A stretch of 5,537 nt of DNA, from positions 1 to 5,537 of the forward strand of contig CAZSNT010000309.1 of assembly GCA_964607765.1 (NCBI GenBank), in the 5' to 3' direction. The notes beneath the pieces are model-generated. The model was not told where the DNA came from. It worked only from the letters and a program-made list of their open reading frames with translations, and ran no database searches. The position numbers and the translations under genes are program-made. The stretch's first letter is position 1. Each line of letters starts with the position of its first letter. This DNA is from CAZSNT01 sp964607765 (lineage in GTDB: Bacteria; Verrucomicrobiota; Lentisphaeria; Oligosphaerales; JABHEG01). Shown piece by piece: positions 1-5,474 of the stretch.

Positions 1-27
1 GCCATGGCCAAATGTCCAAACGCCAGA

Positions 28-55
28 CCCGGCTCGGGAGAGCCGGGCTACGGGG
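28..55 (-). repeat. REP-like hairpin element, copy 1 (overlaps the GNAT stop codon)
   Basis: Read on the minus strand this is CCCCGTAG, then stem CCCGGCTC, loop TCCC, stem GAGCCGGG. The two 8-bp arms (40-47 and 28-35) pair perfectly. The TAG of the leader (50-48) is the stop codon of the GNAT gene, and the preceding CCG (Pro) codon also lies in the element. The leader has four leading C residues here, against five in the other copies. No T-tract follows the stem, so this is not a canonical intrinsic terminator, although an RNA hairpin just past the stop could still protect the transcript end. Sequence outside the element is not shared with the other copies. Confidence 0.8.
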
Positions 56-512
56 CGGCCTCAGGTAACTGAGGGGTTGCGCCGGCGTCGACGTCCCGCG
101 ACATGACTGTGATCTCGGCCGAGCGCCGATGCCAGCCGTGCGACTCCCAGAACGCGATACCGTCCTTATTGTCGCAGTAAACGAACACGTGGCATTTGCT
201 GATGCCGGCGGCACGCTGCGCCTCGAGGCAGCTGTCGATGAGCCGGCGTCCTATGCCCTGGCGGCGGCACTCGGACGCGACGGCCAGGTGATGGATGTAG
301 CCGCGCCTGCCGTCGTTGCCGCTCAAAACCGCGCCGACTACGACACCGGCTCGGACAGCGACAAAGCTCATGCCGGGATTCCGTTCCAGGTAGGCCCGGA
401 TACCATCCCGGGAGTCCGTGTCGTCATGCAGGCCGACGCCTTCGACGCGTTCCCACAGCGCCATCACGGCGTCGTAGGCATCCATGGTCAGAATGATGAT
501 GTGAACGTCCAT
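48..512 (-). CDS. GNAT-family N-acetyltransferase (YpeA-like)
   Basis: Cytosolic acetyl-CoA-dependent acetyltransferase of 154 aa, the usual size for a single GNAT domain; substrate unknown. The acetyl-CoA pyrophosphate-binding motif is visible as strand IHHLAV (73-78) followed by ECRRQGIGRR (81-90), the R/Q-x-x-G-x-G/A signature. The segment GNDGRRGYIHH (65-75) and the C-terminal FWESHGW (121-127) match the YpeA-like group. The start is taken at the ATG at 512, 8 nt after the upstream stop and preceded by GGGTGA about 8 nt away. An in-frame GTG at 524, overlapping the upstream stop as GTGA, would add MKLA but has poor ribosome-binding spacing. It is the last gene of the minus-strand operon. 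The tail after about residue 140 is probably disordered, and the final Pro codon and TAG stop come from a REP-like element, so the original C-terminus may have differed. The family call is secure; the substrate is not. Confidence 0.92.
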   Translation of the reverse strand: MDVHIIILTMDAYDAVMALWERVEGVGLHDDTDSRDGIRAYLERNPGMSFVAVRAGVVVGAVLSGNDGRRGYIHHLAVASECRRQGIGRRLIDSCLEAQRAAGISKCHVFVYCDNKDGIAFWESHGWHRRSAEITVMSRDVDAGATPQLPEAAP

Positions 513-520
513 CGCGAGTT

Positions 521-1648
521 TCACCCGCCGGCACGGGCGTCAATGGAGTCGAGAGCACGCTCGATCTGCTCGATGCCCGCGGTGTAGTGATCCCGGGCCT
601 GTGCGAGGATATCGGCTACTCTCCGGTTTCGCGCTGCGTCGGGTTCTCGCGGCGGCCCCCAACCCAGGAGCTTGTCAGCCGAATCCAGCACGCCCGCTTC
701 CTTCTCGAACCGATCAGCGGCCGCCAGCAGCTGTTCCTTCGCCTGCGGATACCGCGGCGCGATCTCGCGCAGGAACCCGGCCGCACTGCGGTGCGTACTG
801 CGGACGATGTTGTAGCAGTAGGAATCGCCTGGGCCGCGCTTGTGGTCGGGCTCTGCGAACTCGCGCGCCCAACGGTCGTAGCAGGCGATGCCGTCGAGCA
901 TCCGCCACTTGTCCGGATCGGTCTCGTCACAGTTCTGCTTCGACCGACCGTGCTTGACCGCTTCCCTCAGCGCTGCCAGCTCCGCGGCGCGAGCGTCGAA
1001 CTCACGCACCTTCTGCCCGATCAGGATCGCGGTGGGACACCCGCCGACGAGCGCGGTCATGATGCTCTTAGTCTCAGGCGCCACGGCATAGCCGTTGCCC
1101 TTGCCGGCGTATGAGCCACGCCCGAGGAAGACCTTCTTCTCATCGTCGTAGCCGCACACAACGTCGAACTCCGCTGTTGTGAACGCGTTCCAGAAAACAA
1201 CAGGCCGGCCGCGTCGCACCTCCTCCTTCGTCCTGTCGATCAGATCCTGCAGACGACGCCTGAGCGCCCGCACGTCGGGGTCCAGGATGTCTTCTTCAGC
1301 CGGAAGCACGCCTTTCTTCGCCATCTTGGCCAGCCGCCCGGCGGGATTCGTCTCGCCGCGCTCCCAGCCTCCGCCCTTACACACCAGCATCTCCACGTCG
1401 TAGCCGAGCAGTTTGGGAAGATCCTGCGTCTTCATCGCAAAGCTGCACGTGGGCGCGCAGGGGCAGATGCCGGCAATCCGGAACGCCGCGCCCGAGATGC
1501 CCTGAATGTAGTCTGCCGAGTATTCCTCCCCGCGATGTGACAGCACGACTCTGACGCATTCGAACAGCGGCTCGAGCACGCGATACGTGTCAATGCCCTC
1601 AATTCGCACGACGGCGCCCTCGACCTTCACTGCAGTTGACGTAGGCAC
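521..1648 (-). CDS. BtrH_N/papain-like-fold protein of unknown function
   Basis: A 375-aa protein with no predicted signal peptide. I do not recognise a named gene. The N-terminal half resembles the BtrH N-terminal/C39-like papain fold: a Cys at a helix start (C31 in LFECVRVVLSHRG), then YIQGISGAAFR (48-57), and later GRPVVFWNAF (147-156) with the strand pair EFDVVCGYDDEKKVFLG (160-176). In C39-type peptidases the GYD strand usually carries the catalytic His; here that stretch reads AEFDVV without His, so ordinary peptidase activity is doubtful. A Cys-rich CPCAPTC (62-68) could bind metal or form disulfides. The C-terminal half (about 215-370) looks all-helical, with YCYNIVRSTHRSAAGFLRE (277-295). 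The GTG start at 1648 has GAGG 4 nt upstream and lies 8 nt after the preceding stop; GTG at 1660 or 1630 are alternatives. BtrH is an acyltransferase in butirosin synthesis, but extending that role here would be speculation. The ORF is well supported; the function is not. Confidence 0.78.
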   Translation of the reverse strand: MPTSTAVKVEGAVVRIEGIDTYRVLEPLFECVRVVLSHRGEEYSADYIQGISGAAFRIAGICPCAPTCSFAMKTQDLPKLLGYDVEMLVCKGGGWERGETNPAGRLAKMAKKGVLPAEEDILDPDVRALRRRLQDLIDRTKEEVRRGRPVVFWNAFTTAEFDVVCGYDDEKKVFLGRGSYAGKGNGYAVAPETKSIMTALVGGCPTAILIGQKVREFDARAAELAALREAVKHGRSKQNCDETDPDKWRMLDGIACYDRWAREFAEPDHKRGPGDSYCYNIVRSTHRSAAGFLREIAPRYPQAKEQLLAAADRFEKEAGVLDSADKLLGWGPPREPDAARNRRVADILAQARDHYTAGIEQIERALDSIDARAGG

Positions 1649-1656
1649 ATCACCTC

Positions 1657-2115
1657 TCACTTGGCTTTGACGGCAACGTGGATGGCGATCGGAGCCGTAC
1701 CCTCGTGCACGCCCGGCGGGAAGAGCTCGAAGCAGGCTTTGCCCTCGTCCACGGCGTACTCGTCGTTGCCGGGCAGCCAGCTGCTGTAGATGCCCTGCCA
1801 CGTCGCGCCGATCGCGTCCATGCCGCACTCGAAGCGCGCGTATTGCGCTGCCGGGACCTCGCGCAGCACGAGTCCCTCCGGGACGCTGTCCACGGCGCCC
1901 GCGATCACGCCGGCGACCATGTCCACTTTGCCCGGCTCGTCCGTGCTGAAGTAGACAGCGCAGTGCCCTTCCTCTGCAGCCAGCGCGGTGACCACGGCAT
2001 CGTGGGGCATGTACTGCTGCTCCCAGATGCGCGGATAGTCGGCGGTGCAGGGCGCGATGCGCACCTGAATGCCAATGACACTGAATGCTGAGCGCTCGAC
2101 GATTTCGGCTTCCAT
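1657..2115 (-). CDS. GyrI-like/AraC-type effector-binding domain protein
   Basis: A stand-alone effector-binding domain of 152 aa without a DNA-binding region, as in SbmC/GyrI and the integron cassette protein Cass2. Such domains bind small amphipathic or cationic molecules, or act as modulators. The domain covers the whole protein: opening strand EIVERSAFSVIGIQVRI (4-20), the duplicated beta-alpha-beta-beta pattern with the CAVYFSTD strand (52-59), the LREVPAAQYARFECG strand (84-98), helix ATWQGIYSSWLP (104-115), and the conserved acidic ACFELFPPG (127-135), in which E130 matches the ligand-facing Glu of the family. The ATG at 2115 is chosen because GAGG lies 6 nt upstream; an in-frame GTG at 2127 overlaps the preceding stop and lacks its own ribosome site. 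It is the second gene of the operon, probably a sensor, sequestering or hydrolytic partner for the operon's substrate. The ligand cannot be inferred. Confidence 0.87.
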   Translation of the reverse strand: MEAEIVERSAFSVIGIQVRIAPCTADYPRIWEQQYMPHDAVVTALAAEEGHCAVYFSTDEPGKVDMVAGVIAGAVDSVPEGLVLREVPAAQYARFECGMDAIGATWQGIYSSWLPGNDEYAVDEGKACFELFPPGVHEGTAPIAIHVAVKAK

Positions 2116-2123
2116 GGTGGACC

Positions 2124-2552
2124 TCACTTTTTGGGTTTGAACACAGTAGTGTCATCGAGTGTTCCGGCGAAAACATCGATCTGCTTGCCGTTGTCCGGCT
2201 TCCAGAACAGGTGAGTGCCGCACTTGGCGCAGAAGTGCCACGAGCCGTACGCGTCGCACATCTTGCCGTTCTTCGCCTTGAACGCGGTCGGCTCGCCCGC
2301 GGTGATCTTGAAGTTGGCCGGCTTCACGGTGACGAACGGCGCTTTGAGTGTGCCGGTCGCACGCTGACACCCGCGGCAGTCACAGGAACTGCACTTCGTG
2401 ACCGGTCCGCGCGCTTCGTACTTGACGTGGCCACAGTGGCAGCGGCCGGCCATCACCTTGGCCGTATCAGTTGCTTTCGCCTTGTCGCCCTCGGCGGCAA
2501 CGGCACACACACTCGCCACGGCCACCAACGCTGCACTCTGCCACTGCCTCAT
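2124..2552 (-). CDS. Exported GFA/CENP-V-fold zinc protein
   Basis: A 142-aa protein with an N-terminal signal peptide (hydrophobic SAALVAVASVCAVAA, 6-20, likely cleaved after AVA or AVAA) followed by one GFA domain. Zinc-ligand motifs appear in order: CHCG (38-41), CSSCDCRGC (54-62) and FCAKCG (107-112), corresponding to the structural and second zinc sites of the family. The family is named after glutathione-dependent formaldehyde-activating enzyme, but most members have no proven reaction. Most are cytosolic proteins of about 130 aa, so the leader is notable; the lipobox is not convincing (ASVC). An extra Cys (C99) precedes the last motif. Two adjacent ATGs exist (2555, 2552). The GAGGAG at 2564-2559 is 6 nt from the second and only 3 nt from the first, so the second is preferred. 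First gene of the minus-strand operon; its stop is 8 nt before the next start. The domain call is firm; the reaction is unknown. Confidence 0.88.
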   Translation of the reverse strand: MRQWQSAALVAVASVCAVAAEGDKAKATDTAKVMAGRCHCGHVKYEARGPVTKCSSCDCRGCQRATGTLKAPFVTVKPANFKITAGEPTAFKAKNGKMCDAYGSWHFCAKCGTHLFWKPDNGKQIDVFAGTLDDTTVFKPKK

Positions 2553-2720
2553 CATATACTCCTCGTCGTCTGCTCTGTGTCCGGCGCCGCCAGGAGGAAT
2601 CTACGCTCGTCAGCCACAACGCGCCAGTTGCGGCGCCGAGACGTTGCGTTGCGCCGAGGATGAGGCACAGTAACCCGCACAGCACTGTGTCTCCATCCCA
2701 GGCTGCAATGAGGAACAAGG
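2553..2720. promoter_or_regulatory. Divergent intergenic regulatory region
   Basis: This gap lies between the divergently transcribed GFA-first operon and the hydrolase operon and must hold both promoters. No confident -35/-10 pair is visible. TATACT (2555-2560, plus strand) resembles a -10 box, but a good -35 is lacking. Palindromic candidates for operators are CACAG-CA-CTGTG (2678-2689) and two copies of the self-complementary CGGCGCCG (2582-2589, 2631-2638). The ribosome site GAGGAG (2564-2559, minus) serves the GFA gene, and GAGG (2710-2713, plus), 7 nt before the ATG, serves the hydrolase. No ORF here looks coding. Confidence 0.55.
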
Positions 2721-3662
2721 ATGAACTCCAGTCACGGCACGATGCTGTTGGGAATGCTGATGATGGCCTGTGGCAGCCAGGCGGCCGACGGCGCGACAGC
2801 GCCGAGCGCCAGGCGGAAGTCAGACCTGACGGCGGACGCCAGACAGACTGTTCACCGCAACCTGACGTATGCGGTCGTGGACGGAAACGATCTGCAGTTG
2901 GACCTGGTCGTCCCCGCGGGCGACAGAGCAGCCCCGCCGCTGGTTGTCTTCATACACGGCGGCGGCTGGCGGAAGGGATCGCGGAGGAACAACCGCTGCC
3001 GCTGGCTGGCGGACCACGGGTACGCCGTGGCCAGTGTTTCCTACCGGCTCACGGATGTGGCGATCTTCCCGGCGCAGATCCACGACGTGAAAGCAGCCGT
3101 ACGCTGGCTGCGAGCACATGCGGTCACGTATGGTTACGACGCACGCCGCGTGGGCGTTGCCGGCTCTTCAGCCGGCGGGCACCTGGCCGCCCTGCTGGGA
3201 ACAACCAGCACGCCGCCCGCTCTGGACGGAAAGCTCGGCAAGCATCGGGGCGAGAGCAGCGCCGTACAGGCGGTCATCAACTACTTCGGGCCCACGGATT
3301 TCCCGCTGCGGCGCACGTCCAATCCCAAGCGCCACCTCACTCCGGCCGGCGGCTCATTTCTCTTCCTCGGCGGGAGAGAGTACGGAGAGCCGGATCCGAC
3401 TCTGGAGAGACAGGCCAGCCCGGTGACGTATGTCAACACCCAGTCCCCGCCCATGATCGTGCTCCAAGGCCTTGCCGACGCCGTCGTCAAACCCGACCAG
3501 GCCGCCGCGATCGAGGCCGCGTATAAGCGCCACGGAGCGCCGATCGAGGTCGTGTACGTGGAAGGCGCAGGGCACGGGGCGAAGAAGCTGTTCGAGGGAG
3601 AGTGCCGCGAGAAAGCGCTGCAGTTCCTCCATCGTCACCTGCACCAGCACGCAAAGGAGTAG
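2721..3662 (+). CDS. Exported alpha/beta hydrolase, BD-FAE/esterase-lipase type
   Basis: A 313-aa serine hydrolase of the HGGGW esterase group (BD-FAE-like, carboxylesterase or carbohydrate esterase). The catalytic layout is complete: oxyanion motif HGGGW (79-83), nucleophile elbow GSSAG (148-152; Ser150), acid Asp253 in GLADAVVKPDQ, and His285 in EGAGHGAKK. The cap region around 165-235 follows the usual order. A short hydrophobic N-terminus (MLLGMLMMACGSQA, 8-21) looks like a signal peptide. It could be cleaved after SQA, or be a lipoprotein attached at Cys17 with an atypical lipobox (MMAC). The ATG at 2721 is preceded by GAGG at 7 nt. Its stop lies inside the ribosome-binding site of the following reductase, 4 bp away, so the two are co-translated. 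A likely role is de-esterifying a plant, polysaccharide or xenobiotic substrate outside the cytoplasm, but the substrate is not readable from sequence. Confidence 0.92.
   Translation: MNSSHGTMLLGMLMMACGSQAADGATAPSARRKSDLTADARQTVHRNLTYAVVDGNDLQLDLVVPAGDRAAPPLVVFIHGGGWRKGSRRNNRCRWLADHGYAVASVSYRLTDVAIFPAQIHDVKAAVRWLRAHAVTYGYDARRVGVAGSSAGGHLAALLGTTSTPPALDGKLGKHRGESSAVQAVINYFGPTDFPLRRTSNPKRHLTPAGGSFLFLGGREYGEPDPTLERQASPVTYVNTQSPPMIVLQGLADAVVKPDQAAAIEAAYKRHGAPIEVVYVEGAGHGAKKLFEGECREKALQFLHRHLHQHAKE
3654..3659 (+). promoter_or_regulatory. Shine-Dalgarno site of the aldo/keto reductase, inside the hydrolase 3' end
   Basis: AAGGAG occupies the last two sense codons (Lys-Glu) of the hydrolase, is followed directly by its TAG stop, and lies 7 nt before the ATG at 3667. 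It fixes the reductase start at 3667 rather than at in-frame upstream codons that would overlap the hydrolase, and it implies translational coupling. Confidence 0.8.
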
Positions 3663-3666
3663 CTTC

Positions 3667-4647
3667 ATGAGCTGTTTCTGCGAGAAAAGCGTCATCGAAG
3701 GCACGGGTCTGCAGATCCCGTTCGCCACCGTTGGGACAATGATGTTCGGCGGCCGTGCCGACGCCGCCGAATCCCGGCGCATCGTTGACGCCGCCCTCGA
3801 ACGCGGCATCGACTTTTTCGACACCGCCAACATGTACAACGACGGTGAGTCGGAGCGCATCTTGGGCAAGATCCTGGCCGGTCGCCGCGACCAGGCAATC
3901 GTGGCCACCAAGGTAGGGTACGGCAAGAACGCCCATGGCGCCGAAGAGGGAACGTCGCGCGCGGCCGTCCTGCGCGCCATCGACATGTCGCTGGACCGGC
4001 TGGGGATGGACTACGTGGACGTGTACTACCTGCATCGCCCCGACAAGAACGCACCGATTGAGGAGACGCTCTCAGCGCTCGTGGAGCTGATCAAGGAAGG
4101 GAAAATCCGGCACTTCGGGCTCTCGAACTTCGGTGGCTGGCACACGCTCGAGGTATTGAACCTGTGCGAGCGCAATGGCTGGCCGCGGCCCGTGATGAGC
4201 CAGATGATTCTCAACCTTTTGGTGCGGCAGATAGAGTTCGAATACACGCGTCTGTGCGAGGCGAAGCAGCTGCACCTGACCGTCTACAATCCGCTTGCCG
4301 GCGGCCTCCTGACAGGCAAGTACACCACACTGCAAGACGAGGCCAAAGGCGGGCGATTCGTGGGCAACGCCATGTACCGCGGGCGGTACTGGAGTCAGCG
4401 CATGCTCGACGGCGCCTTGGGCCTGCAGAGAATCGCAGACGACTGCGGCATGCCGCTCACGCACCTGGCGCTGTGCTGGTGCGCCCAACGCGGCTATGTG
4501 GACAGCATCCTGCTGGGCCCCAGCAGCTGCAACCAACTGCTCGATTGCCTCGAGGCCGGAGAGAAGGCCATCCCGGACGAAGCCATGGCGCAAATCGACA
4601 GCTTCCTGCTCGACTTCGACGGCTCCAACGCCTGCTATGCCAGGTGA
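3667..4647 (+). CDS. Aldo/keto reductase, NADP-type
   Basis: A 326-aa cytosolic (beta/alpha)8 oxidoreductase that interconverts a carbonyl and an alcohol using a nicotinamide cofactor. The full catalytic tetrad is present: Asp52 and Tyr57 in FFDTANMY (50-57), Lys82 in ATKVGY (80-85), and His123 in YYLHRPD (120-126). GLSNFGGW (151-158), YNPLAGGLLTGKY (207-219) and the cofactor-phosphate loop LGPSSCNQL (283-291, in the place of the common LGARTPEQL) follow in order. This places it near the aryl-alcohol dehydrogenase-like/YghZ/Kv-beta group (COG0667). The open frame extends upstream to 3472, but that part overlaps the hydrolase and matches no AKR. The usual N-terminal YR-x-LG strand is replaced by CFCEKSVIEGTG, two early cysteines being unusual. 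Second gene of the operon; its stop is followed after 6 nt by a REP-like hairpin. Substrate unknown; possibly the product released by the neighbouring esterase. Confidence 0.94.
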   Translation: MSCFCEKSVIEGTGLQIPFATVGTMMFGGRADAAESRRIVDAALERGIDFFDTANMYNDGESERILGKILAGRRDQAIVATKVGYGKNAHGAEEGTSRAAVLRAIDMSLDRLGMDYVDVYYLHRPDKNAPIEETLSALVELIKEGKIRHFGLSNFGGWHTLEVLNLCERNGWPRPVMSQMILNLLVRQIEFEYTRLCEAKQLHLTVYNPLAGGLLTGKYTTLQDEAKGGRFVGNAMYRGRYWSQRMLDGALGLQRIADDCGMPLTHLALCWCAQRGYVDSILLGPSSCNQLLDCLEAGEKAIPDEAMAQIDSFLLDFDGSNACYAR

Positions 4648-4653
4648 CGCCTT

Positions 4654-4682
4654 CCCCCGTAGCCCGGGTCTCCCGACCCGGG
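4654..4682 (+). repeat. REP-like hairpin element, copy 2
   Basis: Leader CCCCCGTAG (4654-4662), stem CCCGGGTC (4663-4670), loop TCCC, stem GACCCGGG (4675-4682); all 8 pairs are perfect. Relative to the other copies the sixth stem base is G instead of C and its partner is C instead of G, a compensatory change. It starts 6 nt after the aldo/keto reductase stop in the same sense. No T-tract follows. Confidence 0.82.
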
Positions 4683-4722
4683 ACGGCGGACTCGGCGGCA
4701 CCATACACCTCACGGGGAGATT

Positions 4723-4751
4723 CCCGGCTCGGGAGAGCCGGGCCACGGGGG
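4723..4751 (-). repeat. REP-like hairpin element, copy 3
   Basis: On the minus strand: leader CCCCCGTGG (4751-4743, one change from CCCCCGTAG), stem CCCGGCTC, loop TCCC, stem GAGCCGGG. It begins 8 nt after the stop of the YdeI-family gene, in the sense of that gene. With copy 2 it forms an inverted pair separated by 40 bp (4683-4722), resembling a BIME. The spacer contains TCACGGGGA (4710-4718), which looks like a degenerate extra leader. Confidence 0.82.
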
Positions 4752-4759
4752 ATGCCCAC

Positions 4760-5329
4760 CTACTTCATCCCGAGCTTCTTGCCTTGCTCGAGCAGTCGGA
4801 TCGATTCGCGGATCCGCTTCCGTTTCGTTTCCGGGCGCTTCGCCACCTCGATCCAAGCGAGGAATTGCTTCCGGTACGTGGGGGCCAATTGCTCAAAAGT
4901 CGCAGCGGCAGCAGCGTTCCCATTCAAGGCTGCTGCGAACTCCGCAGACATCTCCAGCTTCAGTTTCGGCGGGCCCGGACTGGCGTCCCACCTGCCGGAC
5001 CGCTTCCCCGCATCGACCTTTGCCTGCCCGTGTTCGGTCATCAACCCCTGCTCGAGCATCCGCGCCACCCGCTCCTTGTTCGAAGGCGACCACACACTGC
5101 CATCCCGCCGCGGCGTGAACTTGCGGGCGTACCGCCTGTCGTCCAGCCGCCTCAGGATGCTGTCGATCCACCCGTAACAGAGCGCTTCCTCGACCGACGC
5201 CCCGTACTCGATGGACGGCGTGCCCGTGTGCTTCTTGTGGTAGACCAGCCAGACCTCTGACTCCTCGTCGTGGTTGGCAGCAAGCCAGGCACGCCATTCG
5301 CCTCGCGTGCTCAGTTCGACCGTTTTCAT
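4760..5329 (-). CDS. YdeI/OmdA-family protein (COG4430-like)
   Basis: A 189-aa cytosolic protein matching the YdeI/OmpD-associated family along its full length. Signatures are VWLVYHKKHTG (26-36), EEALCYGWIDS (48-58), the basic ARKFTPRRDGSVWSPSN (68-84), RVARMLEQGLM (87-97), GRWDA (112-116), and the C-terminal OmdA-type segment LAPTYRKQFLAWIEVAKRPE (148-167) with TKRKRIRESIRLLEQGKK (168-185). The molecular function of the family is unproven; members are linked to envelope or stress phenotypes in enterobacteria. The ATG at 5329 has GGGAG about 9 nt upstream. It is transcribed alone and converges on the hydrolase/reductase operon with 112 bp between the stops, most of which is the inverted REP-like pair. 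A direct repeat TGCTACTG upstream could be its operator. Confidence 0.9.
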   Translation of the reverse strand: MKTVELSTRGEWRAWLAANHDEESEVWLVYHKKHTGTPSIEYGASVEEALCYGWIDSILRRLDDRRYARKFTPRRDGSVWSPSNKERVARMLEQGLMTEHGQAKVDAGKRSGRWDASPGPPKLKLEMSAEFAAALNGNAAAAATFEQLAPTYRKQFLAWIEVAKRPETKRKRIRESIRLLEQGKKLGMK

Positions 5330-5352
5330 ACTTGTCAGCTCCCAGGCTCAGA

Positions 5353-5379
5353 TGCTACTGAAAATCCACGCTGCTACTG
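5353..5379. repeat. Direct repeat TGCTACTG x2 upstream of the YdeI-family gene
   Basis: TGCTACTG occurs at 5353-5360 and 5372-5379, offset by 19 bp (about two helical turns), starting 24 bp upstream of the YdeI-family ATG. The spacing would suit a regulator binding one DNA face near the promoter. No clear -35/-10 pair is visible here, so an operator role is conjecture. Confidence 0.35.
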
Positions 5380-5474
5380 TGTGGTCCGAACGATGCCCGA
5401 TCAAGCCGGGCGGATGCCTCACGTAACCGACCGGCTACGGCTCCCAGTAACGCGCTCAGAGTTGCGTGACGCAG

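Noticed and set aside
129..587. A 152-aa plus-strand frame antisense to the GNAT gene.
   Set aside because: The GNAT acetyl-CoA motif fixes the minus strand as coding; the plus-strand product has no features.
1649..2176. The papain-like gene's frame stays open upstream to 2176, giving a possible 551-aa protein.
   Set aside because: The extra part is Arg/Gly/His-rich shadow sequence antisense-free but out of frame to the well-supported GyrI-like gene on the same strand. A ribosome site supports the start at 1648.
2471..3526. A 351-aa plus-strand open frame.
   Set aside because: It overlaps the hydrolase in another frame and is Arg/Pro/Ser-rich without any domain; the hydrolase has a full catalytic triad. 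It is a high-GC artefact.
3472..3666. A 65-codon upstream extension of the aldo/keto reductase.
   Set aside because: It overlaps the hydrolase coding region and has no AKR similarity; AAGGAG at 7 nt supports the ATG at 3667.
4072..4746. A 224-aa minus-strand frame antisense to the reductase.
   Set aside because: It is a mirror frame of a clear AKR; no ribosome site and no recognisable domain.
4654..4751. Hairpins as classical Rho-independent terminators.
   Set aside because: The stems are strong, but none is followed by a run of T in either sense, and the conserved leader is not a terminator feature. They are better described as repeat elements.
4164..5177. A 337-aa plus-strand frame running through the reductase, the repeats and the YdeI-family gene.
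   Set aside because: It crosses two recognised genes and a repeat pair, with Arg/Ala/Pro-rich composition and no motif.
5394..5410. A GCCCG/CGGGC hairpin in the right-hand region.
   Set aside because: Only 5 bp of stem with a 7-nt loop and no similarity to the repeat family; expected by chance at this GC content.
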